From assembly GCA_903871235.1 (NCBI GenBank), contig CAIQGA010000224.1, forward strand, positions 1 to 37,509: a stretch of DNA of 37,509 nucleotides. The letters are read 5' to 3'. The first letter of the stretch is position 1. Each line of letters opens with the position of its first letter. Position numbers and translations under genes: made by a program. The stretch is from an uncultured Chlorobiaceae bacterium. GTDB lineage: Bacteria > Bacteroidota > Chlorobiia > Chlorobiales > Chlorobiaceae. Positions 8,605 to 16,161 of this stretch are shown here, piece by piece. A model generated the notes under the pieces. It saw only the letters and a program-made list of their open reading frames with translations. It was not told the origin of the DNA and made no database searches.

Positions 8605-9360
8605 ATGAGTCCAGCAAACACTCCACTCAATACCTCTCTTAATCGGATAATCATGGTTGAAGATGATGCTGATTTTCGGGAAAGCCTGATAAAATACCTG
8701 AAGCTGCATGGGTATGACATTACGGGAGTCGGCTCGGCAATGGAGTTCTATCAACATCTTGCCACTGAACAGTATGCGCTCGCTATCATCGACATAGGCC
8801 TTCCCGATCAGAATGGCCTGGTGCTTACCGAGTATTTGAAAAGCAATACCGATACACGCATTATCATACTCACAGCGCGTGCAAATATTGAGGATAAGCT
8901 TGCCGGTTATGACTCCGGAGCCGATATCTATTTGCTGAAAAACGTTGATTTTCGTGAAATCATGGCCTCTATTGCAAGTGTTCTTCGGCGTTTTGAGGTT
9001 GGTACAGGGCGTGTACAGCAGCAGAGTGAGGCTGTTATGCTGGCAAAAGAGGAGAAGCCAAGACAATGGCAACTTGTTCGAGGAGAGTGGTTACTGCTTA
9101 CGCCTGAGGGCCAGAAAATCAGGCTCACCGCAAAAGAATTTGACTTCCTCATGTTTCTTGTCTCTTTTCACCAGCAGGTCGTTGCCCGCGATGAGATACT
9201 CAAAGCTCTTGATTATCCTGACGGTGAGACCAGAGGCGGCGCACTTGAAGCTCTCGTTCATCGCCTGCGTCGTAAAACAGCGATTGGCGACAGCTACTCC
9301 CCGATAAAAACCACTCATGGTATTGGATATTGCTTTACGGCTGCCCTCATTGTCGTTTAA
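8605..9360 (+). CDS. OmpR/PhoB-family response regulator
   Basis: This is a two-component DNA-binding regulator of 251 aa. The receiver domain has the acidic pair D20-D21 (MVEDDAD), phospho-acceptor D63 (IIDIGLPDQNG), T90 (ILTARA) and K112 (YLLKN; the usual Pro after Lys is Asn). A winged-helix domain follows at about 150-250 (IRLTAKEFDFLMFL...VARDEILKAL...GALEALVHRLRRK...IKTTHGIGYCF). The frame is open upstream to a TTG at 8485, but that extra segment is encoded by the direct repeats, so the ATG at 8605 is preferred; 8653 (MVEDDAD) is also possible. No Shine-Dalgarno sequence is obvious. The sensor encoded next is truncated, so the natural kinase partner is missing or elsewhere. Confidence 0.88.
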   Translation: MSPANTPLNTSLNRIIMVEDDADFRESLIKYLKLHGYDITGVGSAMEFYQHLATEQYALAIIDIGLPDQNGLVLTEYLKSNTDTRIIILTARANIEDKLAGYDSGADIYLLKNVDFREIMASIASVLRRFEVGTGRVQQQSEAVMLAKEEKPRQWQLVRGEWLLLTPEGQKIRLTAKEFDFLMFLVSFHQQVVARDEILKALDYPDGETRGGALEALVHRLRRKTAIGDSYSPIKTTHGIGYCFTAALIVV

Positions 9361-9428
9361 TGAGTTTCCCCGGAAACCCTTCATTACTTCCTGAAGGAGA
9401 TTTGTTTCCATAACGTCATCATTTTTTC

Positions 9429-9470
9429 GATCGGCCTTTATATACAAAGGCTGATCGATGGCCGATTTTT
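9429..9470 (+). terminator. Candidate terminator after the response regulator
   Basis: GATCGGCCTTT (9429-9439) pairs with AAAGGCTGATC (9446-9456) with one G-T pair. Alternatively ATCGGCC (9430-9436) pairs with GGCCGAT (9460-9466), which is followed directly by a T tract. The two pairings exclude each other. A separate perfect GTTTCC/GGAAAC hairpin lies at 9364-9377 just after the stop codon. The remaining sequence up to 9603 is AT-rich and should contain the promoter of the sensor gene. Confidence 0.55.
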
Positions 9471-9603
9471 TATGACCTTTGTTCTGAAGTCATACGGTTT
9501 TGTGTGTGTTTTTTATTTGTCTTGTAATTTTTTGTTATATTTTACGTAATATTACTGCTTGGAATAAGAGGTGTCTTCAATCAAATAATTTTTGGGGTTG
9601 GTC

Positions 9604-10665
9604 ATGCTAAAAAGAGAGTGTATCAGCGCAGCAACTCTTCAATCCGACTTTGGGATTTCCGTTGGATATTCTGTTTTTTTTGAACGTCATCCCCCCATCG
9701 TCATACTTCTTGATCCTGAAACAGGTAACATTGTTAACGCCAATCAAGCCGCCTCAGATTTTTATGGTATTATTGAACCTATGCCGAGGGATCTATGGAG
9801 TTCGACAAATCAAGGCAACATGGTCTCCACTCATTGGAGAGCAGACGGTTCCATCCGGGATGTTGAAATTTTTTGGAAAACAATCAATCTGGATCGGAAG
9901 CATCTCGTATCTGTTGTTATTCATGATGTCACTCGCCGTAATCGTCTTGAAGCCATCTCCCTGATGCGCATTCGCTTGCTTCAGTTGGCCGAGGAGCTTC
10001 CGGCGAATAAACTCTTGCAGTTTACCCTTGATAAAATGGACTGGCTGACCAAGAGTCCCCTTGGTTTTGCATTTTTGGTAGAGGAAAGTCAGATCTCATT
10101 GAGTGGTGAGAGCTACTCGACCAACACGTTGAAAGCCCTGCCCGTATTTTCTAAAAAGGGAGGATCTTATCCATTGGACAAAAAAAGGATCCTCGCTGAT
10201 GTGCTGAGGGAACGAAAAGCGGTAATCTATAACCACTCAGTACCTCTCCCCAATGACAAGAAGAGGGTGGACGGTCATGTTGAGATGAAGCGGGAGTTAG
10301 TTGTGCCTGTCATTCGCAAAAGCACAGTCGTTGCTATCTTTTGCGTTGGAAACAAGCCCACCGATTATAATGAAGAGGAGATTGAATGGATTATGACACT
10401 TGCCAATCAGGCATGGGATATTATTGCTAAAAAGATCGCTGAGGAGAAGCAGGATATACTGGCAGCCAAGCTTCAGCAGGCTTCTAATTCCATTTCTAAA
10501 TTCATAATCCAAGGCCACGCGACGATGGAATGGACTCTTGGTGTATCAGTTCCATCTTCCTTAACGAGGCTTCCAAATGGTCTTCAAGAGCATGCAAGCT
10601 GTCGAAGACAATGTTTCCAAAAGCTTTCTCACGAAGTTCATCCCACAAGTGCTCGACTGGATTGA
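9604..10665 (+). CDS. PAS-GAF sensor protein, kinase part lost (truncated gene)
   Basis: The N-terminal part is a PAS domain (PPIVILLDPETGNIVNANQA...DFYG, residues about 25-115), followed by a GAF domain (about 125-280, ending PTDYNEEEIEWIMTLANQAWDIIAKKIAEEKQ). In related sensor kinases a further PAS or HisKA plus HATPase domain follows here. Instead, from about residue 293-300 (base 10480-10500) the frame reads into the back of an IS630-type transposase remnant and stops at 10665, so the last 50-60 residues are not genuine. It sits directly behind the response regulator and probably encoded its partner kinase. As it stands it lacks the catalytic and His-acceptor domains. The ORF caller's start at 9592 is a TTG; the ATG at 9604 is preferred. 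Confidence 0.75.
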   Translation: MLKRECISAATLQSDFGISVGYSVFFERHPPIVILLDPETGNIVNANQAASDFYGIIEPMPRDLWSSTNQGNMVSTHWRADGSIRDVEIFWKTINLDRKHLVSVVIHDVTRRNRLEAISLMRIRLLQLAEELPANKLLQFTLDKMDWLTKSPLGFAFLVEESQISLSGESYSTNTLKALPVFSKKGGSYPLDKKRILADVLRERKAVIYNHSVPLPNDKKRVDGHVEMKRELVVPVIRKSTVVAIFCVGNKPTDYNEEEIEWIMTLANQAWDIIAKKIAEEKQDILAAKLQQASNSISKFIIQGHATMEWTLGVSVPSSLTRLPNGLQEHASCRRQCFQKLSHEVHPTSARLD

Positions 10666-10710
10666 GCTGCGGCGAATAAGGTGGCAATGAAATCAGACGA
10701 ATTTATACAG
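10495..10710 (-). mobile_element. IS630-family transposase remnant (3' part only)
   Basis: On the minus strand, 10705-10502 encodes IRLISLPPYSPQLNPVEHLW then DELREKAFGN, the conserved C-terminal block of IS630-type DDE transposases; the E of NPVE is the third catalytic acid. In the same frame the product ends QESIPSSRGLGL, but a neighbouring frame reads VHSIVAWPWIM, the usual family end, so the tail carries a frameshift. A stop lies immediately before IRLIS and no N-terminal part or first Asp is recognisable. The fragment abuts the truncated PAS-GAF gene and is the likely cause of its truncation. It cannot encode an active transposase. Confidence 0.82.
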
Positions 10711-10875
10711 AAGCTTTTTTTGGTAAAAGCACTTGTTGATGCGTTGCACAGGTTACTGGGTACGCTTAGCCGTGACTGAACGAAAAGCTGCTATGGCAAT
10801 ATAAACAGCGTGCCCGGGCAGGTACGGGTTGATAACCAACTCTTCGTCGACAAGCCAAGGCCCCTTTTTTTTCTG

Positions 10876-10931
10876 GATTCAAGAGAAAAAAAAGTATTTT
10901 TGCTACTCGGGAAGTACTTCTTTTTTGAATC
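10876..10931. promoter_or_regulatory. Imperfect inverted repeat upstream of the cytochrome c peroxidase
   Basis: The left arm begins GATTCAAGAGAAAA and ends AAGTA (10876-10896). The right arm is TACTTCTTTTTTGAATC (10915-10931). A perfect GAAGTACTTC palindrome lies at 10911-10920. The element ends about 50 bases before the peroxidase start. It could be a terminator of upstream transcription (T-rich right arm) or an operator. The rest of 10711-10875 shows no gene. Confidence 0.4.
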
Positions 10932-10983
10932 ATAACAATAGCCGGTATTTCGGCACTCTTGATCATTTTTCCGGAACCTGATA

Positions 10984-12039
10984 ATGAAAACTCAAATTCT
11001 TGTTGTAACCCTTCTTGCTGCTGGCGTTGTCGCCTCCTGTACAAAAAAAACGGAACCAGAAACGGTAAATCAGCCTGCACCTGTTGCTGTTCCAGTCACT
11101 CAGTCAAGGGCGGGGGAGCCTGTTACACCTCTTGAAGCACCAAAAGTAGCCGATCAGGCCATGGTGGAACTTGGCAAAAAACTCTTTTTTGATCCACGGT
11201 TGTCAAAATCAGGATTCATTTCATGTAACTCCTGCCATAATTTAAGCATGGGCGGCAGTGACAATCTCAAAAGCTCCATTGGCCACAAATGGCATCAAGG
11301 GCCTATCAATTCGCCAACCGTACTCAACTCAAGCCTGAACCTGGCGCAGTTCTGGGATGGACGGGCCAAAGATCTCAAGGAGCAGGCGGGTGGGCCCATA
11401 GGCAATCCGGGTGAAATGTCGTTTACCCATGACCTCGCCGTTGCGGTGCTGCAATCCATTCCCGCTTATGTGGAAGAGTTCAAGAAGGTTTTTAAGGTCG
11501 ATACCATTGATATCGACAAGGTGACAACGGCCATAGCCGTCTTCGAAGAGACACTGGTCACTCCTAATGCCCGTTTCGACAAATGGCTGAAAGGTGATGA
11601 CGCAGCAATCACCAAACAGGAACTTGCCGGCTACGACCTGTTCAAGAGCAGTGGATGTACCGCCTGCCATAACGGCCCGGCTGTCGGGGGGAATTCTTTC
11701 CAGAAAATGGGAGCTGTGGAACCCTACAAAACAACAAATCCAGCATCAGGTCGTTTTGCTGTCACAAAAGTTGATGCAGATCGTTTCAAATTCAAGGTGC
11801 CGACTCTGAGGAACGTTGAGTTGACCTACCCCTATTTCCATGACGGTGGCGCGGCAACACTCTCGAAGGCCGTTGAGGTGATGGGTCAGATTCAGTTGGG
11901 CAAAAAATTCACCGCAGAAGAGAATGCGAGCATTGTTGCCTTCCTGAAGAGTTTGACCGGTGACCAGCCGAAATTTGAGCTTCCGCTCCTTCCGCCGTCA
12001 ACGGATACGACACCGCAGCCGCAGCCCTTCGGCAAATAA
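10984..12039 (+). CDS. Di-haem cytochrome c peroxidase (CcpA/MauG family), lipoprotein
   Basis: This is a periplasmic peroxidase that would reduce hydrogen peroxide using electrons from small c-type cytochromes. The signal sequence ends in a lipobox (VVAS-C19), so the protein is probably membrane-tethered by a lipid. Two haem-binding motifs are visible: C81-NS-C84-H85 (family context SGFISCNSCHNLSMGG) and C225-TA-C228-H229 (SSGCTACHNGPAVGG). Further family blocks are NSPTVLNSSLNLAQFWDGRA, GEM, and VPTLRNVELTYPYFHDGG. The length of 351 aa is normal. The proline-rich tail (LPPSTDTTPQPQPFGK) lies beyond the family core; a decayed copy of this tail lies at 8292-8357. In a strictly anaerobic phototroph it would serve oxidative-stress defence. 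Confidence 0.92.
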   Translation: MKTQILVVTLLAAGVVASCTKKTEPETVNQPAPVAVPVTQSRAGEPVTPLEAPKVADQAMVELGKKLFFDPRLSKSGFISCNSCHNLSMGGSDNLKSSIGHKWHQGPINSPTVLNSSLNLAQFWDGRAKDLKEQAGGPIGNPGEMSFTHDLAVAVLQSIPAYVEEFKKVFKVDTIDIDKVTTAIAVFEETLVTPNARFDKWLKGDDAAITKQELAGYDLFKSSGCTACHNGPAVGGNSFQKMGAVEPYKTTNPASGRFAVTKVDADRFKFKVPTLRNVELTYPYFHDGGAATLSKAVEVMGQIQLGKKFTAEENASIVAFLKSLTGDQPKFELPLLPPSTDTTPQPQPFGK

Positions 12040-12052
12040 GGTGCTGAGCGTT

Positions 12053-12087
12053 AAGGGAGAAAAGCTTCGTCAAAGTTTTTCTCCCTT
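12053..12087 (+). terminator. Hairpin after the peroxidase gene
   Basis: AAGGGAGAAAA (12053-12063) and TTTTCTCCCTT (12077-12087) are perfectly complementary (11 bp, 13-base loop), starting 14 bases after the stop codon. The right arm is itself T-rich, but no T tract follows, so it may stabilise the transcript rather than terminate. Confidence 0.5.
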
Positions 12088-12093
12088 GCTCTT

Positions 12094-12200
12094 CAAGCGA
12101 GCATGAGCATCACTCATTCGGTCAACCATGCCGAGAGTCATTCGATTGGATTCGGCTGAGCGGATTCCTTACCTGGGGCTGTTCCGTCTGATGTGAATTG
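12094..12200 (-). pseudogene. Decayed fragment of an alpha/beta hydrolase gene
   Basis: Bases 12094-12133 match 15611-15650 of the intact hydrolase gene at about 34 of 40 positions. On the minus strand they encode VDRMSDAHARL, compared with ADRMSDAHARL in the intact protein. Bases about 12136-12200 then match about 15782-15845 (the region coding NPLNRAQ), at roughly 70% by eye. The intervening 131 bases of the gene are missing. The fragment thus has two collinear pieces in the same orientation as the intact gene at 15020-16009, joined by an internal deletion. It cannot make a protein. It points to an old duplication, with the subtilase gene now lying between fragment and intact copy. Confidence 0.78.
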
Positions 12201-12276
12201 TTTTTTATGCGTAAAAAAAACGTTTTTACGCTCTTTGAACTCCTGAAATAAACTATATTAAAAGCGTAATAAGTGC

Positions 12277-12302
12277 AAAAAGAGTCCCTCACTCTTTTTT
12301 TT
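12277..12302 (+). terminator. Rho-independent terminator
   Basis: AAAAAGAGT (12277-12285) pairs perfectly with ACTCTTTTT (12291-12299) around a 5-base loop, and a run of T follows. It would end any transcript from the peroxidase side before the subtilase gene. It is also usable in the opposite direction because of the A tract on the left. Confidence 0.6.
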
Positions 12303-12374
12303 AGTATGAGGCATATCACAAAAGTAAACGTAAGCGCTCAACTTCAGTCAATAAGTCGTGTGGTAATCGCGTTT

Positions 12375-12404
12375 TTAAGGGAGGCGGACGCGCGTTGCCC
12401 TTAA
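12375..12404 (+). promoter_or_regulatory. Leader hairpin before the subtilase gene
   Basis: TTAAGGG (12375-12381) pairs with CCCTTAA (12398-12404) around a GC-rich loop (GGCGGACGCGCG), followed by CTTTTC. It lies 34 bases before the ATG at 12439. The ribosome-binding site AAAGGA sits between them. It is either a terminator of upstream transcription or a 5' untranslated hairpin that affects protease expression. Confidence 0.4.
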
Positions 12405-12438
12405 CTTTTCTGCTTCCCGAAAAAAAAGGATCAATAGC

Positions 12439-14874
12439 ATGAGTGAGTATTATTGGTACGAAGGAAAGAAAATTCCACTTCAGCTTTCAACGACCCATGG
12501 GGCGGTGCGCTTCAGTGGCACACCATCTCCCGATGATCGTCGAGCTATGGCACTATCCATTGGTGCGCTTTCGTCACAATCCACGGGACTTGACCTGGGT
12601 AACGGAATCATTCTTTTTCAAACGAATACCCAGGCACCAAGAGCAGCAGTTGCGGAACTGCCAAACGGGAGTGGCCAACTCACGGTTTTTGCGGCACCAG
12701 ATAGCACGCAGATGATTCTTACAGAGGAATTCATTGTTCAGTTTAAACCGGAAGTGACGAAAAAGCAGATCGAAGAGTTCAACGCCAAGAGCAAAGTTAA
12801 AATTGTCAATGAATCCGAGTGGGAACGGAATTCTTTCGTTTTGGCGGCACAGGAGAATGCTGGTGTTGATGTTCTGACGTTAGCTAACAGCTATCATGAA
12901 AGTGGCCTTGTGAACTATGCACATCCGAACTTTGTTCGCCTGATGAAACCAGCATTTATTCCGAATGATCCATTGTTCCCGCAACAGTGGGCATTACGCA
13001 ATACTGGTCAGGGCGGGGGTATTGCCGGGCAGGATATTCATGCGGAAAATGCATGGAATGTCAGCCGTGGCAGTGCCGCTATCACGATTGCCATTATCGA
13101 TGAAGGTGTCGATTATGCTCATCCTGATTTTAACAGTCCCGGAAAACTGGTTACAGGGTATGATGCTATAAGGCGAATCAATGATCCTGCTCCCAGTAAC
13201 AATGATGCTCATGGAACCTCTTGCGCCGGTATTGCAACAGCGGTGCAGCATAATGGTATTGGTGTTAGTGGTGTCGCTCCACTCAGTCGACTTATGGGAG
13301 TTCGAATCGCTTATAGTGCTGGTGGCAACTGGGTGACAAGCGATGCCCAAATTGCCGATGGTATCAATACAGCAGTTGCCCGTGGAGCTGACGTACTGAG
13401 CAATAGTTGGGGAGGTGGTTCACCTTCGACGGCAATCACCAATGCGATTCGTAACGCTAAGACGGCTGGACGCGGTGGACGCGGATGCGTCGTTTGCTTT
13501 GCCGCAGGCAACACAAATAACTCGGTAATTTATCCTGGAACCCTTCCCGAAGTTATCACGGTCGCAGCCTGCAATGAGTGGGGCGAACGCAAAAGTACTT
13601 CTAGCAGGGATGGAGAAACATGGTGGGGGAGCTGTTTTGGCCCTGAAGTCGATGTCAGTGCTCCTGGTGTTCATATCACGACCACAGATATTCATGGGGC
13701 GAGTGGCTACACTGCAACAGACTATATCGCAACTTTTAATGGCACTTCCGCAGCAACTCCGCACGTTGCCGGTGTTGCCGCGTTGGTTTTGTCGGTAAAC
13801 CCCAATTTGAGGGCTGCTGAAGTTGAAGCAATTCTGCGTGCCTCCACCGATGATATTGGTTCGCAAGGCTATGATGTCTATACTGGTTTTGGCCGCATCA
13901 ATGCCTGGAAGGCGGTACAGGCGGCTCTGTTGCGTTGGGATTCACCTCGTTTGATTCCCGGCTGGTTTGGTTCGGAAGACCAGGAGGGCGACATTGCGCT
14001 TGCTGACATATCGAGAAACGGACGGGCTGATCTTCTGGTTTTTCATATCGACAATCCTGGAGGTGAAAACCATGGTTACTACCGAATCGGCTGGAATCTC
14101 GATAATTCAGGAAATGCACAATCCTGGTCGCCGGTGAAGGCTGTGCCGGGATGGTTTGGCTCTGAAGATCAAGGAGCAGGTGTAGCTCTTGCCGACATCA
14201 ATCGCAACGGTTTGGTCGACCTTTTGGTGTTTCATGTGGACAATCCGGGAGGTGAGAATCACGGTTATTATCGTATTGGATGGAATCTCAATACGGCAGG
14301 AGATCCTGCTGGCGGATGGTCGCCGGTAAAGGCAGTTCCGGGCTGGTTTGGTTCGGAAGATCAGGGTGCCGGTGTCGCACTTGCCGATATTAATGGCAAT
14401 GGCTGGCAGGACTTGATTGTCTATCATATCGACAATCCGGCTGGTGAAAATCATGGCTATTACCGTATTGGCTGGAATCTCAATGCTGCCGGGGATGTTA
14501 CCGGGGGTTGGTCCGCCATTAAGGCAATTCCTGGCTGGTTTGGTTCGGAAAATCAGGGAGGTGGTATTGCCGTCGCCGATCTCAATGGAGACGGTCGACC
14601 GGAGCTAATCGTCTTTCATATTGATAATCCAGGCGGGGATAACCATGGCTATTTCCGGATTGGCTGGAACCTCAATGCCGCAGGCGATGTGACTGGAGGC
14701 TGGTCTGAGGTCAGGGCTGTTCCGGGCTGGTTCGGTTGGGAAAATCAGGGTGGCGGTGTTGCTGTCGCGGATATTGATGGTAATGGTCGGAAAGACATTG
14801 CCGTGTACCACATTGATAATCCAGGAGGAGAAAATCACGGGTATTACAGGATTGGCTGGAATTTAAGTGTGTAA
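12439..14874 (+). CDS. Subtilisin-like (S8) serine protease with five C-terminal repeats
   Basis: This 811-aa protein begins with a propeptide-like region (about 1-170; EEFIVQFKPEVTKKQIEEFNAKSKVKIV...NYAHPNFVRL, fervidolysin type). The S8 catalytic domain follows at about 180-495, with D221 (AIIDEGVD), H258 (DAHGTSCAGI), oxyanion N358 (FAAGNTNN) and S437 (FNGTSAATPHVAG); all catalytic residues are present. From residue about 507 there are five repeats of 63-64 residues. Each starts PGWFGSE(D/N)Q, carries an FG-GAP/VCBS-like ADINGNGxxDL segment (possible calcium site) and ends HIDNPGGENHGYYRIGWNL. No Sec signal peptide is visible at the N-terminus (MSEYYWYEGKK), so the export route is unclear. 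The start is supported by AAAGGA at 12424-12429. The gene stands alone between two hairpins and a convergent hydrolase. Confidence 0.92.
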   Translation: MSEYYWYEGKKIPLQLSTTHGAVRFSGTPSPDDRRAMALSIGALSSQSTGLDLGNGIILFQTNTQAPRAAVAELPNGSGQLTVFAAPDSTQMILTEEFIVQFKPEVTKKQIEEFNAKSKVKIVNESEWERNSFVLAAQENAGVDVLTLANSYHESGLVNYAHPNFVRLMKPAFIPNDPLFPQQWALRNTGQGGGIAGQDIHAENAWNVSRGSAAITIAIIDEGVDYAHPDFNSPGKLVTGYDAIRRINDPAPSNNDAHGTSCAGIATAVQHNGIGVSGVAPLSRLMGVRIAYSAGGNWVTSDAQIADGINTAVARGADVLSNSWGGGSPSTAITNAIRNAKTAGRGGRGCVVCFAAGNTNNSVIYPGTLPEVITVAACNEWGERKSTSSRDGETWWGSCFGPEVDVSAPGVHITTTDIHGASGYTATDYIATFNGTSAATPHVAGVAALVLSVNPNLRAAEVEAILRASTDDIGSQGYDVYTGFGRINAWKAVQAALLRWDSPRLIPGWFGSEDQEGDIALADISRNGRADLLVFHIDNPGGENHGYYRIGWNLDNSGNAQSWSPVKAVPGWFGSEDQGAGVALADINRNGLVDLLVFHVDNPGGENHGYYRIGWNLNTAGDPAGGWSPVKAVPGWFGSEDQGAGVALADINGNGWQDLIVYHIDNPAGENHGYYRIGWNLNAAGDVTGGWSAIKAIPGWFGSENQGGGIAVADLNGDGRPELIVFHIDNPGGDNHGYFRIGWNLNAAGDVTGGWSEVRAVPGWFGWENQGGGVAVADIDGNGRKDIAVYHIDNPGGENHGYYRIGWNLSV
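13957..14868 (+). repeat. Five 63-64-codon repeats in the subtilase C-terminus
   Basis: The PGWFG motif codons start at 13957, 14146, 14338, 14530 and 14722. Spacing is therefore 189, 192, 192 and 192 bases. Repeats 2-5 are most alike, consistent with expansion by unequal crossing-over. They lie wholly within the protease gene. Confidence 0.9.
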
Positions 14875-15019
14875 TCATTGGTCGTCATGTGGGCAATTCT
14901 TTTCGTTGTCAACCTGCCTGACTCACATTAACTCAGGCTGCACGATACCGTGCACAGTGCGGTTGGCAGCCGGTTATGTGTGCATGTTCCACTCTTGCCC
15001 GGAAATAGGCCATAAGCGA

Positions 15020-16009
15020 TTACTGGTTGAGCAGCTCCAGGAGTTGCGGATAGACGATATCGACCCGCTGGTTGGGCTGGGCCGGGTCGATGATGTCATG
15101 GCCGAGTTTCAGGCTGGCAGGGAATTCAAAAGTGGTCAGGCTGGCATGGTGCGCCTTCCACAGGTTGACCATTTTCATCGTCATCTCATTATTGATCATA
15201 AGGTCATTGGCGTTGAAGACAATCACCATCTTTTTTGCGGCAGGGGTCTCAAGCGCGGCCTCTCTTTGAACAACAAACCCCAGACGGAGAATTTGCGACA
15301 AGGCATGACGGGAATAGAGTGGGCCTGCGTGCTCTGGCAGTACCTTCTCTTTCAGCACCGGATCCCACCATTCGAGTGCATCGGGTAAGAGGGTATAGAT
15401 ATTCATTGCGGCAGCGGTCAATGGAGTGGGGACTTGTTTGAATCCCACGGCAGGGGAGATGATGATTGCCAGGTCGATATCACTCCGGTTTTGTGCCGCC
15501 CATGCGGTGGTAACCCCGCCCGCAGAGATACCCATCATGATTACCTTTTCACCGAGTCCGTGTCCAATATCCACTGTCCGGTTGGCGTAATCTACCAGCT
15601 CTTCGGCCGTCAGGCGGGCATGAGCATCACTCATGCGGTCAGCCAGACCGTGGTGCGGGAGTGGAGCTATGATGACGTTATAGCCTAAAGCATACAAACG
15701 CTTTCCCAACTCCTGAAACTGTTGCGGGTCGCTCGTATAGCCATGCACCAGAATGATGGCACGATCCGTTTTTTTGCCGTGGGTCATCAATTGGGCCCGG
15801 TTGAGCGGATTCATCCCTTGAGGCTCATCCGCCCTGAGGAGTTCAACGAGCTGTAATGCCTCGTTGTAATTTTGTGCCGGATGAGAGTGGGGATGGATAT
15901 GTCCGCTTTGCCACGGTGTCAGGAGGATAAGCACAATGGCGACCAGCAGGCCGCAGATTAAGAACAACATCGACCATTTTTGCATGCCATGCCTCTGTTT
16001 TTGTGCCAT
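15020..16009 (-). CDS. Membrane-anchored alpha/beta hydrolase
   Basis: This 329-aa protein has one N-terminal transmembrane anchor (about residues 12-31, MLFLICGLLVAIVLILL) followed by an alpha/beta-hydrolase domain, probably facing the periplasm. The catalytic triad can be placed at S162 in the nucleophile elbow G-I-S-A-G, D269 (NANDLMINN) and H304 (LKLGHDII). The HGYTSDP segment (89-95) is the oxyanion loop. The family includes esterases, lipases and thioesterases; the substrate is not evident. It lies on the same strand, 152 bases behind the ATP-grasp/alpha-E/transglutaminase operon, and converges with the subtilase. A decayed partial copy is at 12094-12200. Confidence 0.85.
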   Translation of the reverse strand: MAQKQRHGMQKWSMLFLICGLLVAIVLILLTPWQSGHIHPHSHPAQNYNEALQLVELLRADEPQGMNPLNRAQLMTHGKKTDRAIILVHGYTSDPQQFQELGKRLYALGYNVIIAPLPHHGLADRMSDAHARLTAEELVDYANRTVDIGHGLGEKVIMMGISAGGVTTAWAAQNRSDIDLAIIISPAVGFKQVPTPLTAAAMNIYTLLPDALEWWDPVLKEKVLPEHAGPLYSRHALSQILRLGFVVQREAALETPAAKKMVIVFNANDLMINNEMTMKMVNLWKAHHASLTTFEFPASLKLGHDIIDPAQPNQRVDIVYPQLLELLNQ

Positions 16010-16161
16010 GAAAGTTTCTCCGATGATAAGCTGTATTGTGCATCAATAACGGCAGATTCCGACAACGTACCGCTGTTGACTGGTTTTTTTATTTCCACAT
16101 TTTAATGTAGTGATCGAGAGGGGATTTCGAAGCTTTTTTTTGCAGCGCAATTCCCTTTTAA

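Noticed and set aside
12122-12319. Minus-strand 65-codon frame
   Set aside because: It runs across the hydrolase relic in a wrong frame and through a terminator; not a gene.
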